This document shows positions 49,801 to 58,782 of a stretch of 64,000 nt of DNA, piece by piece. Each line of letters starts with the position of its first letter. The stretch's first letter is position 1. The DNA lies in contig CAVQUX010000010.1 in NCBI GenBank assembly GCA_963716925.1, forward strand, positions 124,001 through 188,000. The letters are read 5' to 3'. The stretch comes from DAISKN01 sp963716925. Lineage in GTDB: Bacteria; Acidobacteriota; Vicinamibacteria; Marinacidobacterales; SMYC01. The position numbers and the translations under genes were made by a program. Below the pieces are notes generated by a model. That model searched no databases. It had not been told where the DNA came from and saw nothing but the letters and a program-made list of their open reading frames with translations.

Positions 49801-52688
49801 CACGTGGTCGAGATCCCGGAGGGGACCTCGAGCCCGAGGTCGAACGCGAATCGCACGGCTCCGATGTCGACGCCGCCGTCCTGGAGCGAGAGCGTCGCGA
49901 GAACCTCTCCGCCGCAGTCCCCGTCGGCAACGAACGAGAAGCTGCGGGAGACGGCGGCCGCCCCGGCCTGCAGGCTTCCGAAGCTCTGCGGGGCGCCCGG
50001 CGACGTCACCCCGCCCGTAGCCTCGAGGGTCGCGACGACCTCCGTAGTGTCGGCCAGCCCGACGTTCCGGAGAGAGAAGTCCACGGTGACGAGCTCCCCC
50101 GGGTCGAGGACGCCGTTTCCGGCGCCGCACTCTTCGGCCGCGATAGCCGCACCCGCGCCCACGACCGCCGGGCGGGCCACCTCGTCGCCGTTGTAGACGA
50201 CCAGAGCGAAGTCCTGATCGAGCGGTCCGCCGACGTTGGGCACTCCGTCCGAGTTCACGTTGGTCGCGGTGACCAGGACCGTGAAATCCCCCGCGGTGCC
50301 CGGCGGCAGGAAAACGCTCTCGACGTTGTTGCGCAGGTCCGAGGCTCCGCCTTCGATCGACCACGCTCCGGAGAAAACGTTTCCCTTGTAGGTGACACCA
50401 GAGACGATGACGGCGAGATCGAGATCGTTGTTGAACGCGGGCCCGGTCGTCGAGCCCGGAGCATCGGTCCAGGCGAGCGTCACCCGGAACGATCGCGACG
50501 GATCGGCGATGGTCCCGGTCACGACCGCGCTCTGGCCGCTAGCGGTGAAGAGATCCTGCGGACGCTGATCACGAAGGACACGCGGCGTCCCGTCGAAGGC
50601 GACGCCGAGGTTCATGGCACCCATCCCCTGGCTGCCGGAGAACAGCGTGTCGTTCGCCCCCTCTCCGTCGAGATATCGGGCCGAGCTCAAGAGGAACGCC
50701 TTGGTCATCGCCGGGCTCGGCGGGGCCAGGCCCTGGTTGATGAAGTGCTGGCGTATGAGAGCGACGCCGCCGGAGACGGCGGGAGCCGAGTGGCTCGTTC
50801 CCGAGGAAGTCGAATAGAACTCCTGTCCTTCGGGAAAGAAAATCCCCGAGGCGCTCCCGCACATCCCGGTCCCATCGACACAGGGGTGCGCCTGTCCGGT
50901 CGCTCCCGGCGTCGCCGACTGATAGACGCCGCCGCTCACGTGCGTTCCCGGCGCGACCAGATCCGGCTTGATGCGTCCGTCCTCCGTCGGCCCGCGGCTC
51001 GAGAAGTCGGCCATGTCGTCCGCATCGTCGGCGCCGCTGTCGTCGAGGCCGCATCCGTCCGCATCTCCGTGGAAGTGGACGTTCTCGCTCGCGCCGACGG
51101 TGATGACGTTCTTCGCCGTCCCGGGAGAGCGGAGTCCGTCGACTCCTTCGTTCCCGGCGGCGACCACGATCACCAATTCCTGGTTGCCGGGAGCGGATAC
51201 CGCCGCCCCGACGGGCTGGGCATCGCGAACGAGCGCGTCGTACGTCTGCGCGGTGACGTCGTAGGCTCCGTAGACCAGACCGCCCCAGCTGTTGCTGCTG
51301 ATGCGGGCCCCGTCGCGGTAAGCCCGCGACTCCATGTCGGGAAAGTCCGGGTAGGTGTAGTTCGGAGCGAAGATGACCGACGAGCCGACCCGAACGAAGG
51401 GAGCCACACCGAGGCCGTAGTGAAAGCCTTCCGCGTCGGCGAAGGGAAAGCCGAGCCCGTCGTTGTAGCCGGCGATGATATGGGCGTTGATGTTTCCGTG
51501 GCCGTCGCACCCCTCGAGCGTGTCCCCGAAGACCGCCTGGCCCTCGAGCCGGTTGTAGATCACGCGGCTCGCGGCGGCGGGGTTTCCACCGACGTAGAGG
51601 CCCGGGTGATTGGGGTGCGTGGTCGCGTTGTCGATCCCGCTGTCGGCGACGTCGATGGCGAAGCCCGACTGGGAGAACTGATCCTGCGTGAAGCCGCTCG
51701 CTGCCAGGAAGTCGAGATAACCGGGGCTCCCGGAGAGGTCCCCGGCCACGATCTGACCCTGGCGCTCGTCCGCCTTCTGCGGCACGACGAACGGCTGGAT
51801 CGAGACCACGTCGGGCCGGGCGGCCACCGCCTCCATGTCCGCCGCACTGAGCGGGACCACGAGATTGACGTAGTTCCGCACGCGGAACTGGCTTCGAACC
51901 GCGCCGCGAGACCGGGCGCGCACCAGAGCGATGGTGGCGGTGTTCGTCGGCGCGTCGCTTACCAGCTGCACCGCGTAGAGATCCTCCGCCTGCTGCGTTT
52001 CGGCGCCGGGTCGCTCGAGCCGATGCCGGCGAAGAGAGCGGAGAAGCGCCGCTCTAAAGGCCCGCGGGTGAACTTTGTGCTCGTTTCGATAGGGCGCCTG
52101 CCACTGGATGAAGCGAGTGGAGCTTTCGAGATCGGCGAGCGCGCCCATACCCGCTTCGTCCCCGTAGACGAGGTAGGCGTTGTGAGGCAGGTAGGTGACG
52201 ACCTGGACTCCGGTTTCGCGCAGCGCGGCGAGCCACTCGGGCTTGGAGGGACCGACGAGCTGGACGATTTGCATGCGCTTCCCGTCGAATCTCTCGCGAC
52301 GGGCGCTTCTCGAGGCTCTCCCTGAGGCACTCTCGGTATCCACCGGGCCGCTGTTCAAGAGGATGAAGCGATACTCGTCGACCGGCTCGACCGCGGGATT
52401 CTCCCGAGCCTCCTCCGCGGCCGCGCCTGCCGGAACTTCATAAAGAAGATATCCCCCGTAATCGGCGACGAGTCGCCCTCCGAGCTGGTCGAAACGGCGG
52501 GCCACTGAGCGGTCCTTGATGCGCATCTTGAGCCCCCGCGCGCCTTGCGCCTGCACGACGGGCACGGGCTCCGGTGTCGGCTGGGAGCCGACGAGCCAGG
52601 ACAGGACAATGGCCACAGGAGACAGCCAGAGAAGGCGGAGCCCAAGCCGCACGGCTCGCAGCGCTTTGCGCGTCGAGGACAGTCGCAT
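46806..52688 (-). CDS. Giant secreted S8 subtilisin-like protease with repeated C-terminal domains
   Basis: 1960 residues. An N-terminal membrane-anchor or signal segment (about 10-35) precedes a propeptide (to ~300). The S8 domain has Asp at about 347 in VADSGIDNATTH, His at about 394 in GCDGHGNINAH and Ser at about 631 in SSGTSHSAPAVSG. A proprotein-convertase P domain follows (~966-1126), then a Calx-beta domain (~1242-1349). Next come two ~90-residue 'WVxLAxVG...YVDWKYLN...YEFRFxANNGY' repeats (~1362-1549), two choice-of-anchor-D/ASH-like domains (~1562-1755) and two more of the former repeats (~1762-1955). There is no sorting signal at the end. It degrades extracellular protein; the tail probably anchors it to a surface or matrix. 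It is divergent from the M4 peptidase. Confidence 0.9.
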   Translation of the reverse strand: MRLSSTRKALRAVRLGLRLLWLSPVAIVLSWLVGSQPTPEPVPVVQAQGARGLKMRIKDRSVARRFDQLGGRLVADYGGYLLYEVPAGAAAEEARENPAVEPVDEYRFILLNSGPVDTESASGRASRSARRERFDGKRMQIVQLVGPSKPEWLAALRETGVQVVTYLPHNAYLVYGDEAGMGALADLESSTRFIQWQAPYRNEHKVHPRAFRAALLRSLRRHRLERPGAETQQAEDLYAVQLVSDAPTNTATIALVRARSRGAVRSQFRVRNYVNLVVPLSAADMEAVAARPDVVSIQPFVVPQKADERQGQIVAGDLSGSPGYLDFLAASGFTQDQFSQSGFAIDVADSGIDNATTHPNHPGLYVGGNPAAASRVIYNRLEGQAVFGDTLEGCDGHGNINAHIIAGYNDGLGFPFADAEGFHYGLGVAPFVRVGSSVIFAPNYTYPDFPDMESRAYRDGARISSNSWGGLVYGAYDVTAQTYDALVRDAQPVGAAVSAPGNQELVIVVAAGNEGVDGLRSPGTAKNVITVGASENVHFHGDADGCGLDDSGADDADDMADFSSRGPTEDGRIKPDLVAPGTHVSGGVYQSATPGATGQAHPCVDGTGMCGSASGIFFPEGQEFYSTSSGTSHSAPAVSGGVALIRQHFINQGLAPPSPAMTKAFLLSSARYLDGEGANDTLFSGSQGMGAMNLGVAFDGTPRVLRDQRPQDLFTASGQSAVVTGTIADPSRSFRVTLAWTDAPGSTTGPAFNNDLDLAVIVSGVTYKGNVFSGAWSIEGGASDLRNNVESVFLPPGTAGDFTVLVTATNVNSDGVPNVGGPLDQDFALVVYNGDEVARPAVVGAGAAIAAEECGAGNGVLDPGELVTVDFSLRNVGLADTTEVVATLEATGGVTSPGAPQSFGSLQAGAAAVSRSFSFVADGDCGGEVLATLSLQDGGVDIGAVRFAFDLGLEVPSGISTTWANESPVHISAGGPASPYPSTIEVSGMTGKVGGLRVGLHGMTHAFPDDLDLLLVAPNGRGAVLMSDAGGGGRVQGIDLAFDDDATAAPPDGGQLVAGEYRLSNYEGASDDFTEVAPSGPYVTTLGDLTGVDPNGTWSLYVIDDFFLDGGVVSNGWSLNIETTVPVCCGGVPGFVLGSTDGLATTEAGGTATFTVSLRSSPGDTVTIGLESSDPTEGVVSPSELSFHPNDAQLPRIVTVTGLDDALLDGDRAFTIVTSPAVSADPDYAGLDPADVSVVNVNDDLPSLAISDRALVEGDSGSTSFVFTVALSVPVEYDVSVGYATVNGTASAGPDYVSSAGSLVFPAGTPSQTLSVDVPGETLVESDETFFVDLTGAIGAHIADGRGIGTILNDDAPSLAVNKTSLAMGETVQVTVADGPGNRTDWVVLAKVGSALTSYVDWKYLNNTRILPVTGRMSAELTFAMPATPGGYEFRFLANNGYSLLATSPVVTARPPVLGVGASSVPPGGPLQVAVADGSGNRSDWVALATVGSALTSYVDWKYLNGTRSLPATGVTSAALTFVMPQTLGSYEVRFFANNGFTLFATSPPVTVELPTAPLLSVSPSSVSFGTVFTGTGVQQTVTVRNAGGGTLTGGASVMGAGFSLIGPASYSLGPEATALLTVRFEPSSPGASSGALTLTGAGGAVVPLSGTGELPPSTPVLSVSPQSLDFGPVTSGSSADRVLTVGNAGAGTLNGSATVSGAGFSLVGVSTYSLGAGETALLTVRFTPPGAGPSSGSLSLTGAGGATVPLTGSGTAAGPTLTVSATSVRLGGSVQVTVSGGPGNRADWVALARVGTAANVNVDWKYLSGTRTQPATGMTFAELTFAIPQTAGQYEFRFFANNGYTLLATSPVVTTLPPTLTVSAASTAPGAAVQVTVTEGPAYRGDWVVLAKAGSAPTVYVDWKYLNGTRTMPATGVSSAVLTFTMPLTPDTYEFRFFANNGYTLLAVSPPVVVAPGTN

Positions 52689-52857
52689 GGACGACCCCCT
52701 TTTCCAGACCCGAAAGCAGTCCGGCTAACGGCGACGGATTATAACGTTGGGTTCGAAAACCGTAGCACAAAGGAGTCAGGATGAAAAGCGATCCCGCGCA
52801 CTGAGGGTGTCGACATACGGGTGGACGCCCGCCCCTGGGTCTGATAAACCGCACTCC

Positions 52858-54442
52858 ATGAAGTGGCACCTGGTTGTCCTTGCGAAGCCTCTGATACTTG
52901 CGGCTGCGTCCCTCGCAATGGCCCAGACGGGCGGAAGTCCGCCCGCGTTCCTGGCACTGAGCGGCGTCTCGGCCCGTGAGTACGTTCTTCCCGCAGGGTA
53001 TGCAGCTCGTCCGCTCGGGGCGTCACGCCCGCTTCGGGCTCCGGTGGGAGCGGTATCAGCAGGTCCAGGGCGGCATTCCCGTCCTGGGGGCGGAGGTCAC
53101 CCTCCTTCGCGGCCGAGACGGGGACGTGGTCCTGGTGATCGGAGACTCCTATCCTCCGCTGGCACCCACCAACCGGGCGGTCCTGGGAGGATCGCGCGCC
53201 CGCGCTGTGGCCGAGCGCGAGATTGGCCGCGAGGGCGAGTGGCAGAATCACCTCATGATCGACCCCGAGTCGAGGCGCCTGTTCTATCGAGTGGAGAGCC
53301 GGCGCTTCGCGAGCCGCTGGCACTTCTGGATCGACGCCGAGACCGGACGGGTTCTCCGCCGCTACGACGGGCTCAACACCGGAGAGGGGATCGGGGTGAA
53401 GGGCGACCTCAAGGATCTCACCGGTCTCACCACTCTCCGCGGGCAGAAGTTCGAGCTGCGATCGGGGAACGGACGTCAGACTATCCGGGACGCGCGGAGC
53501 CGCCCGTTCTCGCAGGTCCTGGCCGCCCTGCTCCCCGCCTCGCTCCTCGGTCGAATCGCCTCGGATCCGGACGATCAATGGACGGAGCCCGGCCGCACGT
53601 CGCCGGGCCAGGGCGCCCTCGTCGACGCCGCCTACTACGTTTCCGTGGCCGATGCCTATTACCAGACCGTCCACGGCCGCGACAGCTTCGACGACGCGGG
53701 CATGCCGATCACCGCCGTCGCCCACTTCTCGTCGGACTTCAGCAACGCCTTCTGGAACACGAGGTACATCGTCTTCGGCGACGGCGACGGCCGATCGTTC
53801 GCCGAGTTCTGCGGCGCCCTGGATGTCGTCGCCCACGAGTTCACGCACGGCGTCACCCAGTTCACGTCGACGCTCCTCTACTTCGGAGAGCCGGGAGCGC
53901 TCAACGAGTCCTTCTCCGACATCATCGGGAGCTCCGTCGAGTTCTTCGCCGAGGCCCGCGGCCTCGATCCCGCGGGGACCGCGGACTGGCAGGTCAGCGA
54001 GGACATCGACCTCCGATCCGACACCGCGCCCGGATTCCGGAACATGGCGGACCCGGCGGAGGACGGCGACCCCGACCATTACAGCGAACGACAGATCGGA
54101 GGAGCCGACAACGGCGGGGTTCACACGAACAGCGGGATCTCGAACCACGCGTACTATCTGCTGGTGAACGGAGGAGCCAACGCCGGGGAGTCCCGCGGCC
54201 ACACCCATTCCGGCCCCGTCGTGAGCGGCGTCGGCCTCGCCACGGCCGAGCAGATCTTCTATCTGGGATTCACGAGCCTGCCGCCGCTTGCCAACATGTG
54301 TCGGGCTCGTCTCGCGACGGAGGCGTCGGCGGAGGCGTTCTTCCCGGCAGCGCTTTCGTCGGTGACGGATGCGTGGGAGGCCGTGGGAGTTCCTGTGGAC
54401 TGCGGACGGAGTGCAACTCCGTCCGGACGCAGTTCAGAATGA
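52858..54442 (+). CDS. M4 thermolysin-like metallopeptidase (one frameshift as given)
   Basis: ATG 52858 opens with a signal peptide (MKWHLVVLAKPLILAAASLA) and the propeptide text SGVSAREY. The frame then shifts near 52982. Removing one G from GAGTACGTTCTTCCC gives AREYFFPQGMQLVR and a continuous ~527-residue protein. The alternative start at 52976 (GTG) would lose the signal peptide. An FTP/PepSY propeptide (~40-190) precedes the M4 domain: zinc ligands in ALDVVAHEFTHGV (HExxH) and Glu in ALNESFSDIIG, and the proton-shuttling His in GGVHTNSGISNHAYY. A secreted protein-degrading enzyme, divergent from the giant subtilase across 169 bases; GGAGTCAGG at 52771 precedes another short frame and is not used. 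Confidence 0.85.
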
Positions 54443-54659
54443 AACGCTCCTGAAAAGCAAAAAACAATAGGCATCCCGCGTCCAGGGCGTGAGAGTCCCA
54501 GGCCGAGTGCGCGGTCTCACTCTCGCAAAGTGGTTTTTGACTCAATTCGAAAACAACCGCCCCGTTTGGGAGGAAGATTCCAGGGATCGTATCGAAGACT
54601 ACTGGCTCGGTTTTTGCTATGGGTGTGTCCGAGGCCCACGGTTGGGAATGGGGGATAAC

Positions 54660-55274
54660 ATGAAAAATCGATTTGGGTTCGGTGTCATTCTCGCTTTCTT
54701 CGCGACCAACGCAGCAGGATCCCTGGTGCCATTCGATGACATATCCGTCGTCGGAACGATGTGCTCGACGTGCGGTTCCTATGACGTCGCCCCGGAGAAC
54801 ACGCTCGACGGGGATGATTCGACGTTCTGGGTCGGTAAGAACAACCTTCAGATCGGCGATTTCGATATTCTGGCCTACAATTTCGCTCGCCCAGTACAAC
54901 TCACTGCCGTGAGTCTCCTGATGGGTGGGGGGGACCCATTCTTCGAGCTCTATACGCTCGGCGAGCTCGAAATCCAGACGTCGACCGACACGACGAATGG
55001 TTTCGATGGAACCTGGACTACGACCGGGTCTCTGCCCGGAAACACGCCGGACTTCGCGGTCACGGTCCCGATCAACGCGACCACAGAATGGCTCCGACTC
55101 CGTCCGGAGTATCACGGCCTCGGTGCTCTGGGTACCTCGCCCGCGTTCTATCTCCGCGAAGCTTCCTTCGACGAGCGCCAGGTAGCAGCGCCAGAGCCAG
55201 GCGCCATGATGTTGCTCGTGGTCGGCGGCCTGGGAGCTACGGCGTTTCTGCGCCGAAGAGTCTCCAGAACCTGA
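54660..55274 (+). CDS. PEP-CTERM protein with discoidin-like domain
   Basis: 204 residues from ATG 54660; an open frame upstream to 54489 has no signal-like start and is left out. A signal peptide (MKNRFGFGVILAFFATNAAG) is followed by a beta-sandwich resembling an F5/8 type C (discoidin) domain: ENTLDGDDSTFWVGKN then VQLTAVSLLMGGG and WLRLRPEYHG. The end is a PEP-CTERM sorting signal APEPGAMMLLVVGGLGATAFLRRR. Discoidin-type domains bind sugars, so this could be a matrix carbohydrate-binding protein. It follows the M4 gene by 217 bases that contain no gene. The exosortase is not in the window. Confidence 0.87.
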   Translation: MKNRFGFGVILAFFATNAAGSLVPFDDISVVGTMCSTCGSYDVAPENTLDGDDSTFWVGKNNLQIGDFDILAYNFARPVQLTAVSLLMGGGDPFFELYTLGELEIQTSTDTTNGFDGTWTTTGSLPGNTPDFAVTVPINATTEWLRLRPEYHGLGALGTSPAFYLREASFDERQVAAPEPGAMMLLVVGGLGATAFLRRRVSRT

Positions 55275-55377
55275 AGGAGAAACCGTTGGTGAGCCGAGCG
55301 TGAAGGCAGGGCTCCGTACGCGGCCCAAAGAGCCGCGGATGAGTGCGCCGGGATCCAGAGTGGTTTGGAGAGTTTTA

Positions 55378-55455
<78 letters not shown>

Positions 55456-55517
55456 ACCTTGCGAACGCGGGTGAACGGGTTAGTCTACCTCGGAATGGAG
55501 GGCTCTGGGAAGGACCG

Positions 55518-56277
55518 CTATCGATCCCCGTTGAATCGCAGGTTCCACGACTGCAGCTCCTCGAGGACGTTGTAGGCGGTGAAGTCGAACTGGAGCGGCG
55601 TAATCGAGATATAGCTGTCGCGGAGGGCGGAGATGTCGGAGATGCCTTCTCTATCCGCCTTGCTGAATCCCTGCTTGACCCAGTAGTAGATCCGGGAGGC
55701 GGGGTCGATCTTCTCCTCCACCTTCGTCCAGGAAGGCCGGTGCCCCTGGCTGGTGATGCGGACCCCCTTGACCTTCGAGCTCGGGCACGTTGACGTTCAG
55801 GAACGTCCGGCGGCTCCATTCCTTCTTCCCCGCGAGGGCGGGGAGGATCTGCGCGGCGAAGGCGGCGGCGTGGGAGTAGTCGGCGGCGCCGTCCTTGCTC
55901 GCGAGAGAGACCGCCATCGAGGGGACGCCAAGCATGGCCGCCTCTCTCGCCCCGGCGACGGTGCCCGAGTAGGCGATGTCGTCGCCGACGTTGGCGCCGC
56001 GATTGATTCCCGAGACGACGACGTCCGGAGGCTTGGGGAGGAGCTTCACCACCGCGAGGTTCACGCAGTCCGCGGGTGTTCCCTCGACCTTGAACATCCG
56101 ATGCTCGACGTGCTCGAACCGCAGGGGCTCGTGGATGGTGAGGGCGTGGCTCACGGCGCTCATCTCGCGGGCGGGGGCGACGACGGTGACCTCGCCCACT
56201 TCGCGCAGCTTCTCGGCGAGCGCGCGGATGCCCGGGGCATCGATGCCGTCGTCGTTCGTTACCAGGATGTCGAGAAT
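55518..56277 (-). CDS. surE: 5'-nucleotidase/polyphosphatase SurE (one frameshift as given)
   Basis: The conserved start ILVTNDDGIDAPGIRALAEK is preceded by an ATT codon at 56277, six bases after AGGAGAGG; no ATG, GTG or TTG is available there, so ATT appears to start the protein. The catalytic Asp pair is in TNDDG, followed by APAREMSAVSHALT, SGINRGANVGDDIAYSGTV and NVNVPELE. After NVNVPELE the frame shifts near 55774-55777 (one extra base in GAGCTCGAAGG). The second frame continues VKGVRITSQGHR to the stop at 55518. The repaired product is ~252 residues, the normal length. SurE removes phosphate from nucleotides and polyphosphate and is tied to stationary-phase survival. Confidence 0.88.
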
Positions 56278-56317
56278 GGCAAACCTCTCCTGAATGCGGA
56301 AATGCCGGCAGCGGGAA

Positions 56318-56394
56318 TGGTCGGGACGGCGGGATTTGAACCCACGACCACTTGCACCCCAAGCAAGTGCGCTACCAGGCTGCGCTACGTCCCG
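56318..56394 (-). tRNA. tRNA-Pro (anticodon GGG)
   Basis: Complete cloverleaf on the minus strand: acceptor CGGGACG/CGTCCCG, D arm GCGC/GCGC, anticodon arm CTTGC-TTGGGGT-GCAAG giving GGG, T arm GTGGG/CCCGC around TTCAAAT, discriminator A, CCA at 56318-56320. It lies 40 bases before surE, likely on a transcript continuing from ihfA and merR. Confidence 0.95.
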
Positions 56395-56476
56395 AAGCCA
56401 TTCCGCTCGCGGCGCGTTCTAGTCAATTGTCGCGCGTCGGAAGCGCGAAGGATAGCACGCGCTGAAATCGGCGGTC

Positions 56477-56500
56477 AAAAAAACCCGGCGGTGCCGGCGC
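56477..56500 (-). terminator. Terminator after merR/ihfA
   Basis: On the minus strand CCGGC-ACC-GCCGG forms a tight five-pair stem (56485-56497), followed by G and seven T (56477-56483). It starts a few bases past the merR stop (56503), so it should end the ihfA-merR transcript. Confidence 0.7.
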
Positions 56501-56502
56501 CG

Positions 56503-56907
56503 TCAGTCTTCCTTCCGCTTCGAATCGTGGGCGTCGATGAGCTCCAGTATGCCTTTCAGCTCCGCGCGGATGGACAGGATTTCGTCCTTGAGACCGTCGT
56601 TCCCCGCGGCGGCCACGACTTCCGGGGGTGGCGTGGTCGTCCCGGCCTTCATTTGCTCTTTCATCTCAAGCTCCAGTTTCTTCTTTGCCCCGGCGATAGT
56701 AAAGCCCTCCTCGTAGAGCAGGGTCTTGATGCGGAGGATGGTCTCGATGTCGCGCCTCCGGTAGATGCGCTGACCGGAGTTGTTCTTCGCGGGAGCCAGG
56801 GCGGGAAACTCCGACTCCCAGTAGCGCAGCACGTAGGGCTGCGTGTCCGTGAGCTCGCAGACTTCTCCGATCTTGAAGAAGAGCTTGCTCGGGATCTTCC
56901 GTTCCAT
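56503..56907 (-). CDS. MerR-family transcriptional regulator
   Basis: 134 residues. The N-terminal winged helix reads FFKIGEVCELTDTQPYVLRY then WESEFPALAP and GQRIYRRRDIETILRIK, which is the MerR_1 fold. A coiled coil (GAKKKLELEMKEQMKAG) and an acidic helix at the end replace the metal-binding loop of classical MerR; no cysteine cluster is seen. It probably does not sense metals. It follows ihfA by 26 bases on the same strand. The ihfA, merR, tRNA-Pro order is seen in several delta-proteobacterial and acidobacterial genomes (from memory). Confidence 0.92.
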   Translation of the reverse strand: MERKIPSKLFFKIGEVCELTDTQPYVLRYWESEFPALAPAKNNSGQRIYRRRDIETILRIKTLLYEEGFTIAGAKKKLELEMKEQMKAGTTTPPPEVVAAAGNDGLKDEILSIRAELKGILELIDAHDSKRKED

Positions 56908-56933
56908 CGGCGGCGCGCTCGTCCTTCGCCTTC

Positions 56934-57221
56934 CTATTCCGCTTCGGACGAGAAGCCGTTCTGAAAGGTCTTCGAGGGACGAAAGACGACAGACTTCCTC
57001 GGCTGGATCGTCATCTCTTCTCCCGTCTGCGGGTTTCGCCCTTTGCGCTTCTTCTTGTCCCGCACCAGGAACGTCCCGAACCCGCTGATCTGCACCCGAT
57101 CTCCCTGACGGAGTCCTCCTTTGATGAACTCGAGGATGATGTCCACGAGCACCGACGCCTCCTTGTTGGAGATGCCGCCATGGCGCTCATAGACGACGCG
57201 CGCCAAGTCTGCCTTGGTCAT
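56934..57221 (-). CDS. ihfA: Integration host factor alpha-like DNA-bending protein
   Basis: 95 residues. HU/IHF fold: MTKADLARVVYERHGGISNK then DIILEFIKGGLRQGDRVQIS, the beta arm GFGTFLVRDKKKRKGRNPQT with the conserved RNP tip (Pro that kinks DNA), and the closing FRPSKTFQNG. The N-terminal MTKADLA is closer to IhfA than to HU. It bends DNA and helps recombination and promoter architecture. It has its own strong promoter inside the end of der and shares its transcript with merR. A second HU-family gene lies at 58852. Confidence 0.93.
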   Translation of the reverse strand: MTKADLARVVYERHGGISNKEASVLVDIILEFIKGGLRQGDRVQISGFGTFLVRDKKKRKGRNPQTGEEMTIQPRKSVVFRPSKTFQNGFSSEAE

Positions 57222-57315
57222 GGAAGGATGGAATCCGGCGTTCCGCCCACGGGTTCAGGGAAATTGGTTAAGTCGTGACTTTAGGACTCAGAAGGCCTGC
57301 AGATTCAATCGAATA

Positions 57316-57351
57316 CCTAAAGTATTATATGAGATCCAAACGTCGAGTCAA
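57316..57351 (-). promoter_or_regulatory. Near-consensus sigma-70 promoter of ihfA
   Basis: On the minus strand TTGACT (57346-57351) and TATAAT (57324-57329) are separated by 16 bases. Only one base departs from consensus. Transcription should begin near 57316, leaving a leader of about 95 bases before the ihfA start (57221). The -35 box overlaps the der stop codon. Confidence 0.85.
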
Positions 57352-58698
57352 CCACGATTATTGGACTTTGTGGTCTGGCGACGCCGGATCGTGACTCGAA
57401 TCGGCGTTCCTTCGAACCCGAAAGCCTCGCGGAGGCGGCGGGATAGATAGCGGGGGTAGCTGATGTCGAGATCCTTCTGCGCCTTGTTCGCGAAGACCAG
57501 GAACCGGGGCGGCACGACCCCCGCCTGCGTAATGTAGAACAGGCGCGCTTCCTTGCCGTCCTTCGCCCGGGGCGGGAGCTTGGCTACCGCGCCGTCGAGA
57601 AAACGGTTCAGCTCGGGGGTGGACACCTTCTTGAGCTGCTCCTCCCGGACCCGGCGGATGCGGGGAAAGATGCCTTGAACTCCTCGCCCCGACTTCGCGG
57701 AGAGGAACACCACCGGGGCGAAGTCGAGATGCGGAAGGTCTTCCCGCGCTTCCCGCTCCAGCTCCTTCGCCTTCTCTTCCCGTTCCTCGACCACGTCCCA
57801 TTTGTTGAAGACCAGCACGACGCCTCGGCCCGAGTCGGCGATCTTCCCACCAATCGAGGCATCCTCCGTGGTGACCCCTGCCGTCGCATCCAGGATCAGG
57901 AGGACGATGTGCGCGCGCTCGATGGCGCGCTCGGCGTAAATCACGGAGAGCTGGTCTGCGAGGCCCGGGAGCTTTGCCCTCCGGCGGATTCCCGCCGTAT
58001 CGACGAAGCGATAGGGCTGGCCCTCGACCTCGACCAGGGTGTCCACGGCGTCCCGGGTGGTCCCGGCCACGGGGCTCACGACGGCGCGCTCTTCGCCCGC
58101 GATACGGTTCAGGAGAGAGGACTTGCCGACATTGGGGCGGCCCGCGATGGCGATTCGGATTTCGCTCGACGACTTCCCCGCTTTCGTCTTCGACCGCGGG
58201 GAGCTTCGAGGCGATGGCATCCATGAGCTCCGCGACCCCGAGTCCGTGCTCCGCCGAGATCTCGAAGAGATCGGGAAACCCGAGACGATGGAACTCCATA
58301 GCCTCGGCGAAGCGCCCCTCGCTATCGATCTTGTTCACCGCGAGGAGGACTCGCTCGCCCAGAGGCCGGAGCTTCGATGCCAGGTAACGCTCCTCGGGAA
58401 GAAGGCCCGCGCGGCCGTCGACGACCCAGCAAACGAGATCGGCGTCTCCGATCGCGATCTCGACCTGCGCCGCGACCTGTTCGTCCAGTGGAGTCGCGAC
58501 GGATTCCAGAACTCCCCCGGTGTCAACCACCTCGAACGTCTTTCCAGCCCATTCGACCGAGGCCTTGTTGCGATCGCGCGTCGAACCGGCGACGGAATCG
58601 ACGATCGCTCTTCGCGAGCCGCACATGCGGTTGAAGAGCGTGGACTTGCCCACGTTGGGCCGCCCGACGATGGCGACCTGGGGCAGGCGCTTCTCCAT
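57348..58698 (-). CDS. der: Ribosome-assembly GTPase Der (one frameshift as given)
   Basis: Der (EngA) has two G domains and a KH-like end, and is essential for 50S ribosome assembly in most bacteria. From ATG 58698 the first domain carries VAIVGRPNVGKSTLFN, DTGG and NKID; after VEDESGE the frame ends. The second domain starts in another frame: IAIAGRPNVGKSSLLN, then DTAGIRRRAKL and FNKWD. The two are joined by removing one base from GGGG near 58176-58179 (minus-strand GAAAGCGGGGAAG). The span is 1351 bases (3n+1), consistent with one extra base. The KH-like C-terminus ends VTIRRRQTTKSNNRG. The repaired protein is about 449 residues, normal for Der. It is upstream of ihfA on the same strand and divergent from HU. 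Confidence 0.93.
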
Positions 58699-58782
58699 AA
58701 GTCCTCAGTTTACCGTGATTTGAGGCGCCATCCGACACCGGGCCCGATGTGCGCCAATAACCCGAACGTTTAGAGCACGATA

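Noticed and set aside
46779..52325. An 1848-codon open frame on the plus strand opposite the giant subtilase
   Set aside because: It is antisense to a protein with clear catalytic and domain motifs. Its product is rich in Arg, Asp, His and Val as expected for the reverse of GC-rich codons and shows no domain.
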